A stretch of 64,000 nucleotides of DNA from a bacterium (GTDB lineage: Bacteria > Bacillota > Clostridia > Oscillospirales > Oscillospiraceae): contig SFVC01000003.1 in the NCBI GenBank assembly GCA_004560375.1, positions 1-64,000 of the forward strand, written 5' to 3'. The position numbers and the translations under genes are program-made. This document shows positions 31,915 to 41,298 of the stretch, piece after piece. Numbering within the stretch: position 1 is the first letter of the stretch; every line of letters starts with the position of its first letter. Below the pieces are notes generated by a model. The model did not search any database and had not been told where the DNA came from. It worked only from the letters and a program-made list of their open reading frames with translations.

Positions 31915-33294
31915 ATGGAATCGGCACTGAAGGAATATATGGACGGGCTGAAGGGGAAGCGGGTGGCTGTGATAGGCCTGGGCGTGTCCAACACGCCCCT
32001 GGTGGAGCGGCTGCTGGACGCGGGCGTGGAGGTGCTGGCCTGCGACAAGCGGCGGCGGGAGGAGTTCAATGGCCTCATCGAATCCCTGGAGCTTCGGGGG
32101 CTGGAGGCGGCCCTGGGCCCCGACTATCTGGATCACCTGGAGGGGGCGGACGTGATCTTCCGCACCCCGGGCCTGCGGCCCGATGTGCCCCAGATTGTTC
32201 GGGCAGTGGAGGCGGGGGCGGTGCTCACCTCGGAAATGGAGGCGTTCATCTCCCTGTGCCCCTGCCGGATCATCGCGGTGACCGGCTCGGACGGCAAGAC
32301 CACCACCACCACCATCATTGCCGGGATGCTGAAGGCGGCGGGTTACCGCGTTTTCGTGGGGGGGAACATCGGCAACCCGCTGCTGTGCCGGGTGGACGAG
32401 ATCCGGCCGGACGACATGGTGGTGCTGGAGCTGTCCTCCTTCCAGCTGCTCACTATGAAGCAGAGCCCCAGCATCGCGGTGATCACCAATTTGGCGCCCA
32501 ACCATTTGGACGTCCACAAGGACATGGAGGAGTATGTATCCGCCAAACGGAACATCTTTGCTTACCAGGACGCCTGCGACAAGCTGGTGCTCAACGCGGA
32601 CAACGAGATCACCGCCGGCTTTGCCAAAGAGGCCCGGGGGCAGGTGACGCTGTTCAGCAGGAAAAAAATGCTGGAGCAGGGGGTATACTTAAAGGACGGT
32701 ATGGTGATGTACTGCGGCCGCCCGGTGCTCCACCAGGAGGATATCCGATTACCCGGCCTGCACAACCTGGAGAATTATATGGCGGCCATCGCCGTGGTGG
32801 AGGAGCTGGTGCCCGACGAGGTGATCCGGGGCTTCGCCCGCACCTTCAACGGGGTGGAGCACCGCATCGAGCTGGTGCGGGAGCTGGACGGGGTGCGTTA
32901 TTATAACGACTCCATCGCCTCCAGCCCAAGCCGTACCATGGCGGGACTGCGCTCTTTTCCGGATAAGGTGATCCTCATCGCCGGAGGGTACGACAAGCAC
33001 ATCCCCTATGACGAGCTGGGGCCGGAGGTTGTCAAATCAGTCAAGACGCTGCTGCTCACCGGGGACACGGCGGAGAAGATCAAGGCGGCGGTGCTGGCCG
33101 CGCCGGGGTATGAGCCGGGGGCGCCGGGGATTGTGGACTGCGCCGATCTGCGGGAGGCGGTGGAGCGGGCCAGGGCCCTGGCGGAGCCGGGGGACGTGGT
33201 GATCCTGTCGCCGGCCAGCGCGTCTTTCGACCGCTTCAAAAATTTCATGGAGCGGGGAAACGCGTTCAAGGATCTGGTGAACGGGCTGAAATAA
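31915..33294 (+). CDS. murD: UDP-N-acetylmuramoyl-L-alanine--D-glutamate ligase
   Basis: MurD adds D-glutamate to UDP-MurNAc-L-Ala in peptidoglycan synthesis. The 459-residue protein has an N-terminal Rossmann block (VAVIGLGVSNTPL), the ATP loop TGSDGKTTTTTI near residue 121-132, VLELSSFQL, TNLAPNHLDVHKDME and the C-terminal NDSIASSPSRTMAGL. AGGAGGT (31897-31903) precedes ATG 31915 at a long spacing; the frame is open upstream but that part covers the promoter. Confidence 0.96.
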   Translation: MESALKEYMDGLKGKRVAVIGLGVSNTPLVERLLDAGVEVLACDKRRREEFNGLIESLELRGLEAALGPDYLDHLEGADVIFRTPGLRPDVPQIVRAVEAGAVLTSEMEAFISLCPCRIIAVTGSDGKTTTTTIIAGMLKAAGYRVFVGGNIGNPLLCRVDEIRPDDMVVLELSSFQLLTMKQSPSIAVITNLAPNHLDVHKDMEEYVSAKRNIFAYQDACDKLVLNADNEITAGFAKEARGQVTLFSRKKMLEQGVYLKDGMVMYCGRPVLHQEDIRLPGLHNLENYMAAIAVVEELVPDEVIRGFARTFNGVEHRIELVRELDGVRYYNDSIASSPSRTMAGLRSFPDKVILIAGGYDKHIPYDELGPEVVKSVKTLLLTGDTAEKIKAAVLAAPGYEPGAPGIVDCADLREAVERARALAEPGDVVILSPASASFDRFKNFMERGNAFKDLVNGLK

Positions 33295-33311
33295 GCGGGT
33301 AAAGGAGTAAC

Positions 33312-34349
33312 ATGGACGTGGAAACAGAACAGAGATTGGAGCGGCTGTGTACCGCAGGGGCCCCTTCCGGGCGTGAGGGCCCGGCAGTGGAGGCGGCCCG
33401 GGCGCTGCTGGAGCCGCTGATGGACGAGGTCTGGATCGACAGACTGGGCAATTTGATTGGGGTGCGCCGCTGCGGGAAGCCGGGGGCCAGAAAGCTGCTG
33501 CTGGACGCCCATCTGGACGAAGTGGGACTCACCGTCACCGGGATGGAGCAGGGCTTTTTGCGCTTTGCCGCCGTCGGGGTGGACGCCCGGATGCTGCCCG
33601 ACCGGGAGGTGACGGTGCTGGCCGACCCGCCCCTGCGGGGGGTGGTGGCCTGCCTGCCGCCCCACGTGCTGTCGGCGGAGGATCGGGAGAAGGCCCCCAA
33701 GGTGGAGGAGATGTTCATCGACGTGGGGCTGAGCCAGGAGGAGGCGGAGCGGCGGATTCCCCTGGGCACGCCGGTGGTGTACCGCTCGAATTTCCTCCGG
33801 CTGGGGGAGCGGCAGATGTGCTCCAAGTCCATGGACGACCGGGCCTGTTTCGCGGCCCTGCTGCGGACGGCGGAGCTGCTCCAGGACAGGGAGCTGGACG
33901 TGGATCTCTACCTCCTGGGCAGCACCCGGGAGGAGGTGGGCGGCATGGGCGCCCGGGTGGTGACCCAGGCCGTCGCCCCGGACTGCTGCGTGGCGGTGGA
34001 CGTGACCTTCGGGGTGACGCCGGACACCTCCAAGGAGGAGGCTATGGTGATGGGCGGCGGCCCCGCCGTGGGCATCGGGCCCAACTGCGCCCGGTGGATG
34101 GTGCGCCGCCTGCTGGACGCATCGGAGCGGGAGAGCATCCCCGTCCAGAAGGAGATCATGGAGGGCAGCAGCGGCACCAACGGCTGGGGGATGCAGATCT
34201 GCAACGAGGGGGTGGCCACCGCGGTGGTTTCCATCCCGCTGAAGTATATGCACACCCCGGTGGAGACGGTGGAGCGGGCCGACATCGAGGACACGGCCCG
34301 GCTGCTGGCCGCCTTTGCCGCCGGACTGGGAGAGGGGGACTGGCAATGA
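33312..34349 (+). CDS. M42 family metallopeptidase (first of three)
   Basis: M42 enzymes are dinuclear zinc or cobalt aminopeptidases that form large tetrahedral complexes. This 345-residue member has the first metal block LLLDAHLDEVGL near residue 65, SKSMDDRACFAALL, the catalytic STREEVGGMGA with two Glu near residue 211, and the final metal His in KYMHTPVETV. Domain order (catalytic with an inserted dimerisation domain) is intact. It overlaps the next paralogue by ATGA. Confidence 0.92.
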   Translation: MDVETEQRLERLCTAGAPSGREGPAVEAARALLEPLMDEVWIDRLGNLIGVRRCGKPGARKLLLDAHLDEVGLTVTGMEQGFLRFAAVGVDARMLPDREVTVLADPPLRGVVACLPPHVLSAEDREKAPKVEEMFIDVGLSQEEAERRIPLGTPVVYRSNFLRLGERQMCSKSMDDRACFAALLRTAELLQDRELDVDLYLLGSTREEVGGMGARVVTQAVAPDCCVAVDVTFGVTPDTSKEEAMVMGGGPAVGIGPNCARWMVRRLLDASERESIPVQKEIMEGSSGTNGWGMQICNEGVATAVVSIPLKYMHTPVETVERADIEDTARLLAAFAAGLGEGDWQ

Positions 34350-35368
34350 TTGAGACGCTGAAAACCCTGTGCGCCCTGTCCGGGGTGTCCTCCTTTGAGG
34401 ATGAGGTGCGGGACTATCTCCGCCAGCGGGTGGAGCCCCACGCGGACAGCGTGCGGGTGGACGCGCTGGGGAACCTGATCGTATTCAAGCGGGGGGCCAA
34501 GTCCACGGGGAACCGGCTGATGCTGTGCGCCCACATGGACGAGGTGGGGCTGATTGTGAAGTCGGTCACCAAGGAGGGGTTCCTGAAATTCGGCTGCGTA
34601 GGCGGCATCGACCAGCGGATTCTGCTGGGCAAGGAGGTGGCGGTGGGGCCGGGGCGCGTCCCCGGCGTCATTGGCCTGAAGCCCATCCACCTGACCACCG
34701 CCGAGGAGCGGAAGAAGGTGCCCAAGGTCACGGATCTCTATGTGGATATCGGCGCCAAGGACAGGGAGGAGGCCCTGTCCCAGGTGGAGCTGGGGGACTT
34801 TGCCGCCTTTGTCAGCGACACCGTGGACTTTGGAGACGGAATGCTCAAGGCCAAGGCCATCGACGACCGGGTGGGCTGCGCGGTGATGGTGAAGCTGCTG
34901 GAGGAGGAGCTGCCTATGGACTGCACCTTCGCCTTTACGGTGATGGAGGAGGTGGGCACCCGGGGGGCCTTCGGGGCGGCCTTCTCCGTCAAGCCGGAGA
35001 TCGCCCTGGTGCTGGAGGGCACCACCGCCGCCGACGTGCCCGCCCTGTCGGAGGATCGGCAGGTGTGCTGGCCGGGGCGGGGCCCGGTGCTGGCCTGGAT
35101 GGACGGGGGCGCCATCTATGATCGGGCGCTGTTTGAGCGGCTGCGGGCGCTGGCGGAGGAGAACGGCCTGCCCTGGCAGATAAAGCACTATCTGTCCGGC
35201 GGCACCGACGCCAGGGCGGTGCAGGGAACCGGATCCGGGGTGCGGGTGGCCGGGATCTCGGCGGCGGTGCGCTATCTCCACGCGCCCAACAGCGTGTGCA
35301 GCCAATCCGACGCGGAACAGATGCTGACCCTGGCCCGGCTGTTTATCCGGGATATGGCCAGGGGCTGA
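34346..35368 (+). CDS. M42 family metallopeptidase (second of three)
   Basis: A 340-residue paralogue of its neighbours, with LMLCAHMDEVGLIV near residue 60, AKAIDDRVGCAVM, the catalytic FTVMEEVGTRGAFGA and the metal His in RYLHAPNS. Between these the three paralogues differ widely, so substrate ranges may differ. It starts inside the preceding gene's stop (ATGA). Confidence 0.92.
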   Translation: MIETLKTLCALSGVSSFEDEVRDYLRQRVEPHADSVRVDALGNLIVFKRGAKSTGNRLMLCAHMDEVGLIVKSVTKEGFLKFGCVGGIDQRILLGKEVAVGPGRVPGVIGLKPIHLTTAEERKKVPKVTDLYVDIGAKDREEALSQVELGDFAAFVSDTVDFGDGMLKAKAIDDRVGCAVMVKLLEEELPMDCTFAFTVMEEVGTRGAFGAAFSVKPEIALVLEGTTAADVPALSEDRQVCWPGRGPVLAWMDGGAIYDRALFERLRALAEENGLPWQIKHYLSGGTDARAVQGTGSGVRVAGISAAVRYLHAPNSVCSQSDAEQMLTLARLFIRDMARG

Positions 35369-35397
35369 CAGCCTTAGGCTGATAGGAGGAAATAGAC

Positions 35398-36396
35398 ATG
35401 GAACTGATTAAAACACTGGAGCAGCTGGTGTGCGCCTTTGGGCCCTCCGGCTGTGAGCACGAGATTTCCCAGGTAATTGAGCAGCTGGCCGCGCCGTTTG
35501 TGGACGAGATCACCCGGGACGTGATGGGAAACCTGATCTGCCATAAGAAGGGGAGCGGCCCCCGGGTGATGTTCTCCGCCCACATGGACTCCATCGGGCT
35601 GGTGGCCACCCACATCGACGAGAAGGGCTTTGTCCACGTGGGGGCCCTGGGAGGCGTAGGCGCCAAGGAGGTGCTCTATACCCCGGTTCGCTTTCAAAAT
35701 GGAACCTGCGGCCTGATCTGCGCCAAGGGCGGCGCGGAGCTGGACAAGCTGAAGGTGAGCGACCTGTTCATCGACATCGGCGCGGCGGACGGGGAGGAGG
35801 CCAAAAAGCTGGTTCAGGTGGGGGACGCGCTGGTGTATGACACCCCCGTCCGCCAGGCGGCGGGCAGGGTGATCTCCCCCTACCTGGATGACCGGATCGC
35901 CTGCCTGGCGCTGCTGATGGCCATGGAACGGCTGGAGGAGACGGAGAACGACCTGTATTTCGTGTTCTCCACCCAGGAGGAGGTGGGCTGTCGGGGGGCA
36001 AAAACCGCCGCCTGGGCCATCGATCCGGACTACGGCATCGCGGTGGACGTCACCGGGGCGGATGACGAGCCGGGGAGCAAGCATCAGGCCAGCAGCCTGT
36101 GCGGCAAGGGGGCGGCGGTGAAGGTGATGGATCGCTCCGTCATCTGCCCGCCCGAGCTGGTGGAACGGCTGATGGGGCTGGCGGCGGAACGGGGAATCCC
36201 GGCCCAGCGCGATGTGCTCCAGATGGGGGGCACCGACGCGGGGCCCATGCAGGCCACCCGGAGCGGCGTGTACGCGGGAGGCATTTCCATCCCCTGCCGC
36301 TATACCCACACCCCCACTGAGATGGTGGATCTGGGAGATGTGGAGGCCTGCGCCGGGTTGACGGCGGCCTTTGCCTCCAGCAAGCTGAAGAAGTAG
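35398..36396 (+). CDS. M42 family metallopeptidase (third of three)
   Basis: A 332-residue paralogue with VMFSAHMDSIGLV near residue 62, the metal block SPYLDDRIACLALL, the catalytic FSTQEEVGCRGA near residue 201, VDVTGADDEPG and the metal His in RYTHTPTEM. TAGGAGGAAA precedes ATG 35398. It follows the second copy by 29 bases. Confidence 0.92.
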   Translation: MELIKTLEQLVCAFGPSGCEHEISQVIEQLAAPFVDEITRDVMGNLICHKKGSGPRVMFSAHMDSIGLVATHIDEKGFVHVGALGGVGAKEVLYTPVRFQNGTCGLICAKGGAELDKLKVSDLFIDIGAADGEEAKKLVQVGDALVYDTPVRQAAGRVISPYLDDRIACLALLMAMERLEETENDLYFVFSTQEEVGCRGAKTAAWAIDPDYGIAVDVTGADDEPGSKHQASSLCGKGAAVKVMDRSVICPPELVERLMGLAAERGIPAQRDVLQMGGTDAGPMQATRSGVYAGGISIPCRYTHTPTEMVDLGDVEACAGLTAAFASSKLKK

Positions 36397-36426
36397 AAGA
36401 AACGCAAGATAGGACGGTAACAGTTA

Positions 36427-37680
36427 ATGGATTTTCCTTTACAGATATCAGAGCGCGTCCTGGCGCTGTCGGATCGGGCGGAGCAGGAGCTGGGGCCGCA
36501 GCTTGCCCGGATTGACGCCATCGCCCAGGCCAACAGCCGCCGGGTGCTGGCGGCGTTCCAGAAGCACCGGGTGGCGGAGAGCTATTTTGCAGGCACCACC
36601 GGCTACGGCTACGACGACCTGGGCCGGGACAAGCTGGACGAGATCTACGCCGAGCTGTTCGGTACGGAGGACGCCCTGGTGCGGCTGCAATTTGTCAACG
36701 GCACCCACGCCATCGCCTGCGCCCTGTTCGGGGCGCTGAAGGCGGGGGACGTGCTGGTGTCCGCGGTGGGCGCGCCCTACGACACCCTGCTGGGGGTGGT
36801 GGGAGCGGTGGACAAGGGCCACGGCTCCCTGAAGGACTACGGCGTGGAGTACCGCCAGGTGGAGCTGGTGGACGACGCCCCCGATCCCGCAGGGCTGGCG
36901 GAGGCGGTGCGGGATCCCCGGGTGAAGGCGGTGCTGATCCAGCGATCCCGGGGGTACGCCACCCGGGCGTCCCTGTCGGTGGTGCAGATCGGGGAATTGT
37001 GCGCCATTGTGCGGGAAAATAACCCGAACACCGCCATTCTGGTGGATAACTGCTATGGAGAGTTTGTGGAGGAACAGGAGCCCACTCATGTGGGGGCCGA
37101 CCTGGTGGTGGGCTCGCTGATCAAAAATCCCGGCGGCGGGCTGGCCCCCACCGGGGCCTACATCGCCGGCCGGCGGGATCTGGTGGAGGGGGCCGCCATG
37201 CGGCTCACCTGCCCGGGGATCGGCCGGGAGTGCGGGGCCACCCTGGGAAATAACCGTCTGCTGTACCAGGGGCTGTTTCTGGCCCCCCATACGGTGGCCC
37301 AGGCGGTGAAAACTGCGGTGTTTGCCGCCCGGCTCATGGAGTTGCTGGGCTATGAGGCGGATCCGCCGTCCGACGCGATCCGCCACGATATCATCCAGAT
37401 GATCCACCTGAAGAATCCGGAGGCGGTGAAGCGGTTCTGCAAGGGCATTCAGTCAGGGGCCCCGGTAGATTCCTACGTCACCCCGGAGCCCTGGGATATG
37501 CCGGGGTATGACTGCCCGGTGATCATGGCGGCGGGGGCCTTCATCCAGGGGGCGTCCATCGAGCTGTCCGCCGACGCGCCCATGCGGGAGCCCTACACGG
37601 TCTACCTGCAGGGCGGGCTTACCTACGAGTCGGGCAAGACCGGTGTGATGCTGGCGGCGGAGGAGCTGCTGCGGGAGTGA
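36427..37680 (+). CDS. PLP-dependent methionine gamma-lyase family (aluminium-resistance) protein
   Basis: A 417-residue fold-type I PLP enzyme. The family signature region FVNGTHAIACALFGALKAGD is near residue 97, DNCYGEFVEE carries the cofactor Asp near residue 206, and the Schiff-base lysine is in VVGSLIKNPGGG near residue 235. Database families call it aluminium resistance protein or methionine gamma-lyase; the real reaction is not established. In many Clostridia it lies beside DNA repair or RNA-modification genes. Confidence 0.88.
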   Translation: MDFPLQISERVLALSDRAEQELGPQLARIDAIAQANSRRVLAAFQKHRVAESYFAGTTGYGYDDLGRDKLDEIYAELFGTEDALVRLQFVNGTHAIACALFGALKAGDVLVSAVGAPYDTLLGVVGAVDKGHGSLKDYGVEYRQVELVDDAPDPAGLAEAVRDPRVKAVLIQRSRGYATRASLSVVQIGELCAIVRENNPNTAILVDNCYGEFVEEQEPTHVGADLVVGSLIKNPGGGLAPTGAYIAGRRDLVEGAAMRLTCPGIGRECGATLGNNRLLYQGLFLAPHTVAQAVKTAVFAARLMELLGYEADPPSDAIRHDIIQMIHLKNPEAVKRFCKGIQSGAPVDSYVTPEPWDMPGYDCPVIMAAGAFIQGASIELSADAPMREPYTVYLQGGLTYESGKTGVMLAAEELLRE

Positions 37681-37700
37681 CATAGGCCGAGCTGTTTTGT

Positions 37701-37731
37701 GCATACAGTGACAATGGAGGTGACTGTATGC
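37701..37731 (+). promoter_or_regulatory. Hairpin enclosing the yunB ribosome site and start codon
   Basis: GCATACAGT (37701-37709) and ACTGTATGC (37723-37731) pair perfectly over 9 bp. The loop contains GGAGGTG (37716-37722), and the ATG start (37728-37730) is inside the right arm. Confidence 0.6.
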
Positions 37732-38396
37732 CTGTAAAGTTAAAACGCCTGTCATATTACCTGCGGCAGGAGGGGCCGCTGGCGGTGGTGCTACCTGCGG
37801 CGATCGCGTTGGCGGCGGTGGGGCTCCTGCTGCATACGCTGAACGGACGGTTGCGGCCGGTGTTGGAGGCGGAGGCACGCAGCCAGGCCACCAACCTGAT
37901 GACCCAGGCCATCGCCGCGGCGGTGGACAACTGCCTCCAGGAACACTATATGGACTATGGCGATTTTGTGAGTCTGGAAAAGGACGGGGCGGGGAAGGTG
38001 ACCTCCATCACCAGCAATACCGCCGCCAACAGCCGGTTTAAGCGACAGGTGGTGGAGGCGGTGGTGCGGCAGCTGAGCACCCTGGACAGTGAGGCGCTGG
38101 GGGTGCCCCTGGGGACTCTGACGGGCCAGCCCCTGCTGTCCGGCGCGGGGCCCCGGGTGCGGGTGTCGGTGGATTCCGTGGGGGACGTGACGGCGGACTA
38201 TGCCAACTCCTTCACCTCCGCGGGGGTAAACCAGACCCTGCACCGGGTCTGTCTGGAGGTCAACGCCACGGTGCGCCTGTTTCTGCCCGGAGAGGTGCTC
38301 CCCGTGTCGGCGAGCAGCAGCGTCTGCGTGGCGGAGACGGTGATTGTGGGCGAGACGCCCGATACCTATTTGAATTTGGACAAAGGGGAAGGCTGA
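37728..38396 (+). CDS. yunB: Sporulation protein YunB
   Basis: YunB is a mother-cell sporulation protein of unknown biochemical role, needed for efficient spore formation in Bacillus. The 222-residue protein has a basic N-terminus, one transmembrane helix (about residues 19-38) and the family blocks EARSQATNLMTQAIAAAV near residue 45 and LGVPLGTLTGQPLLSGAGPR near residue 124. It overlaps the ligA leader and is two bases from its ATG, so the two are probably cotranscribed. Confidence 0.88.
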   Translation: MPVKLKRLSYYLRQEGPLAVVLPAAIALAAVGLLLHTLNGRLRPVLEAEARSQATNLMTQAIAAAVDNCLQEHYMDYGDFVSLEKDGAGKVTSITSNTAANSRFKRQVVEAVVRQLSTLDSEALGVPLGTLTGQPLLSGAGPRVRVSVDSVGDVTADYANSFTSAGVNQTLHRVCLEVNATVRLFLPGEVLPVSASSSVCVAETVIVGETPDTYLNLDKGEG

Positions 38397-38397
38397 A

Positions 38398-40416
38398 ATG
38401 GACAGTAAAATCCAGGCGGAACAGCTTCGAGGGGCTCTGAACGAGCACAATTATCGGTATTATGTGCTGGACGCGCCCACCATCTCCGATTTTGAGTACG
38501 ACAAAATGCTCCGGCAGCTGGAGGAGCTGGAGGCGGCCCACCCGGAGCTGATCACCCCGGATTCTCCCACCCAGCGGGTGGGGGGAAAGGCGTTGGACAG
38601 CTTCCAGCAGGTGACCCACCGAGTGCCGCTGCAAAGCCTTCAGGACGTGTTTTCCCCCGAGGAGTTGCTGGACTTCGACCGCCGGGTGCGGGAGAGCGCG
38701 GGCAGCCCGGAGTATCTGCTGGAGCCCAAGGTGGACGGCCTGTCAGTGGCGCTGGAGTACGTGGACGGCGTGTTCATCCGGGGGGCCACCCGGGGGGATG
38801 GACAGGTAGGGGAGGATGTGACGGAAAACCTACGCACAATCAAGTCCATCCCCATGAAGTTGAAAAATGCCCCCTCGGCGCTGATCGTCCGGGGGGAGGT
38901 CTATATGCCCCGGAAAACCTTTGAGAAGCTCAACGAGGAGCGGGAGCTGCGGGGGGAGGCCCTTCTGGCCAATCCCCGAAACGCCGCCGCCGGATCTATG
39001 CGGCAGCTTGACCCGAAAATCGCGGCCGCCCGGGGGCTGGACATGGTGGTGTTCAACATCCAGTACACCGACCGGGAGCCCTTCACCACCGACAGTGCGG
39101 CGCTGGATTGGCTGCGGGAGCTGCGGTTTAAGGTGATCGACTACCGGCTGTTCCGGACTATGGAGGAGATCCAGTCCGCCATCTTTGAACTGGGGGATCA
39201 GCGGGAGAAATACCCCTTTGACATTGACGGAGCAGTCGTAAAGGTAAACTCCCTTACACAGCGTGATGGGCTGGGGGAGACGGCCAAATTTCCCCGGTGG
39301 GCGGCGGCCTATAAGTATCCGCCGGAGCAGAAGGAGAGCGTGGTGGAGGACATCGTGGTGCAGGTGGGCCGCACCGGGGTGCTCACCCCCAAGGCGGTGG
39401 TGGCCCCCGTCCGGCTGGCGGGCACCACCGTCACCAATGCTACCCTCCACAACCAGGACTTCATTGCGGAGAAGGATATCCGCATTGGGGACACGGTGAT
39501 CGTGCAGAAGGCGGGGGAGATCATCCCGGAGATCGTCTCCGTGGTGAAGGAGAAGCGGCCCGAGAGAACGATGCCCTACCATCTGCCCACGGTCTGCCCG
39601 GTGTGCGGTGCGGCAGTGGCCCGGGATGAGGATGGCGCCCACATCCGCTGCACCGGGGCGGAGTGCCCCGCCCAGCTGCTTCGCAACCTGACCCACTTTG
39701 CCAGCCGGGACGCCATGGATATCGAGGGGCTGGGCCCCGCGGTGGTGGAGGGGCTGGTGGACGCGGGGCTGGTGAAAACCCCGGCTGACCTCTACCGGTT
39801 GGATCGGGACGAGGTGGCCAAGCTGGAGCGGATGGGGAAAAAGTCCGCAGACAATCTGCTGGCCGCCATTGAAAAGTCCAAGGGGAACGACCTGTCCAAG
39901 CTGCTCTTTGCCTTCGGCATCCGTCAGGTGGGGCAAAAGGCGGGGAAAACTCTGGCCGCCCGGTTTGGCTCTTTGGACGCGTTGGCCCAGGCCACCGAGG
40001 AGGAGCTCACCGCCATCAACGACGTGGGCGGGATCACGGCAAAATATCTCACCCAGTGGTTCGCCGCCCCCCAGAGCCAACACCTCATTGCCGCGCTGAA
40101 GGAGGCGGGGGTGAACATGGACAGCCAGGCCGCCCCGGTGGGGGACAAGCTGGCGGGGCTCACCTTTGTCCTTACCGGGGAGCTGTCCGCCTGCTCCCGA
40201 AAGGAGGCGGGGGACAAGTTGGAAGCCCTGGGGGCCAAGGTGTCCGGGTCGGTGTCCAAGAAAACCGGGTGCGTGGTGGCTGGAGAGGCTGCCGGATCCA
40301 AGCTGCGGAAGGCCCAGGAGCTGGGCGTGCCCGTGCTGGACGAGGGGCAGTTCCTGATTCTGGTGGGAGAGCGGGAGGGAGACTCCGACGCTCTTCTGGC
40401 GCAACTGAAGAAATAG
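38398..40416 (+). CDS. ligA: NAD-dependent DNA ligase
   Basis: LigA seals nicks in replication and repair with NAD+. The 672-residue protein is full length: Ia domain, adenylation domain with the nucleophile Lys in EPKVDGLSVALEY near residue 112, OB fold, Cys4 zinc finger (CPVCGAAV...CTGAECPAQ near residue 399-422), helix-hairpin-helix repeats and a C-terminal BRCT domain (from about residue 592). AGGGGAAGG precedes ATG 38398. Confidence 0.98.
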   Translation: MDSKIQAEQLRGALNEHNYRYYVLDAPTISDFEYDKMLRQLEELEAAHPELITPDSPTQRVGGKALDSFQQVTHRVPLQSLQDVFSPEELLDFDRRVRESAGSPEYLLEPKVDGLSVALEYVDGVFIRGATRGDGQVGEDVTENLRTIKSIPMKLKNAPSALIVRGEVYMPRKTFEKLNEERELRGEALLANPRNAAAGSMRQLDPKIAAARGLDMVVFNIQYTDREPFTTDSAALDWLRELRFKVIDYRLFRTMEEIQSAIFELGDQREKYPFDIDGAVVKVNSLTQRDGLGETAKFPRWAAAYKYPPEQKESVVEDIVVQVGRTGVLTPKAVVAPVRLAGTTVTNATLHNQDFIAEKDIRIGDTVIVQKAGEIIPEIVSVVKEKRPERTMPYHLPTVCPVCGAAVARDEDGAHIRCTGAECPAQLLRNLTHFASRDAMDIEGLGPAVVEGLVDAGLVKTPADLYRLDRDEVAKLERMGKKSADNLLAAIEKSKGNDLSKLLFAFGIRQVGQKAGKTLAARFGSLDALAQATEEELTAINDVGGITAKYLTQWFAAPQSQHLIAALKEAGVNMDSQAAPVGDKLAGLTFVLTGELSACSRKEAGDKLEALGAKVSGSVSKKTGCVVAGEAAGSKLRKAQELGVPVLDEGQFLILVGEREGDSDALLAQLKK

Positions 40417-40430
40417 AGAGGGGGAGACCT

Positions 40431-40475
40431 ATGGCAAGAAGCTTAGGGGCCCGGGCCGGGGAGGGCGGAGGATGA
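40431..40475 (+). CDS. 14-codon leader ORF before the nuclease gene
   Basis: GAGGGGGAGACCT precedes ATG 40431, which opens MARSLGARAGEGGG; its TGA overlaps the nuclease ATG as ATGA. Its last codons are the nuclease's ribosome site. It may only be a translational coupling device, or the ribosome site may be fortuitous. Confidence 0.35.
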   Translation: MARSLGARAGEGGG

Positions 40476-41227
40476 GCGCGCGCGCAGAACGGCGGCCCCG
40501 GCTGACCCGGGAGCGGCTGATCGTGATTTTGCTGATCGCGCTGGCCGTGATTGTGGTGGCCACCGCGGCGGGGTTGTTCTTTAAGGGTTCGTTGACGCTG
40601 GACAACCTGCTGGTAGAGCTGGGGCTCAAGGAGCCGCCTATTTCCATGGAGGAGATTCCGGGCTACTCCGGCGATCCCTATGTGATACTCAACGACAACT
40701 GGCCGGAGTTTGACGCAGAGGATCTGACGCTGGAGCCCTTTGAGACCTACAGCGAGCTGGATTACCTGGGGCGGTGCGGGGTGGCCTACGCCAACATCTG
40801 CTTGGATATTATGCCCACCGAGCCCCGAGGCGACATCGGACAGGTGAAGCCCTCCGGCTGGCAGACGGTGAAATATGACTGTGTGGACGGCAAGTACCTC
40901 TATAACCGGTGCCACCTGATCGGCTATCAGCTGGCGGGGGAGAACGCCAACAGGCAGAACCTGATCACCGGGACACGGTACATGAATGTGGAGGGGATGC
41001 TCCCCTTCGAGAATATGGTGGACGACTACGTGGAGGAGACTGGAAACCACGTGCTCTACCGGGTGACCCCTGTGTTTGAGGGGAGAAACCTGCTGGCCTC
41101 CGGGGTGAAGCTGGAGGCGTTTTCCGTGGAGGACGAGGGAGAGGGGCTCTGCTTCAACGTGTACGTCTACAATGTGCAGCCCGGGATCTCCATCGACTAC
41201 GCCACCGGGGAGAGCTGGGAAAACTGA
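40472..41227 (+). CDS. DNA/RNA non-specific endonuclease (NucA/EndA-like), membrane-anchored
   Basis: A 251-residue protein with a basic N-terminus and one transmembrane or signal helix (about residues 16-38), then a beta-beta-alpha-metal nuclease domain. The active-site block reads YNRCHLIGYQLAGENANRQN near residue 143; the catalytic His and the downstream Asn/Arg metal region are present, but the usual Asp-Arg-(Gly/Ser)-His is Asn-Arg-Cys-His. LITGTRYMNVEGMLPFEN continues the family pattern. Likely roles are DNA scavenging or uptake outside the membrane. Confidence 0.87.
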   Translation: MSARAERRPRLTRERLIVILLIALAVIVVATAAGLFFKGSLTLDNLLVELGLKEPPISMEEIPGYSGDPYVILNDNWPEFDAEDLTLEPFETYSELDYLGRCGVAYANICLDIMPTEPRGDIGQVKPSGWQTVKYDCVDGKYLYNRCHLIGYQLAGENANRQNLITGTRYMNVEGMLPFENMVDDYVEETGNHVLYRVTPVFEGRNLLASGVKLEAFSVEDEGEGLCFNVYVYNVQPGISIDYATGESWEN

Positions 41228-41238
41228 ACAGGTACGAG

Positions 41239-41269
41239 AAAAGCCCGCTCCAGTTGGAGCGGGCTTTTT
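41239..41269. terminator. Bidirectional terminator between the nuclease and the fatty acid transporter
   Basis: AAAAGCCCGCTCC and GGAGCGGGCTTTT pair over AGTT; T-runs lie on both strands. Confidence 0.92.
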
Positions 41270-41298
41270 CGGAGATTTACGGTTAGGTGAAGTCTGTT

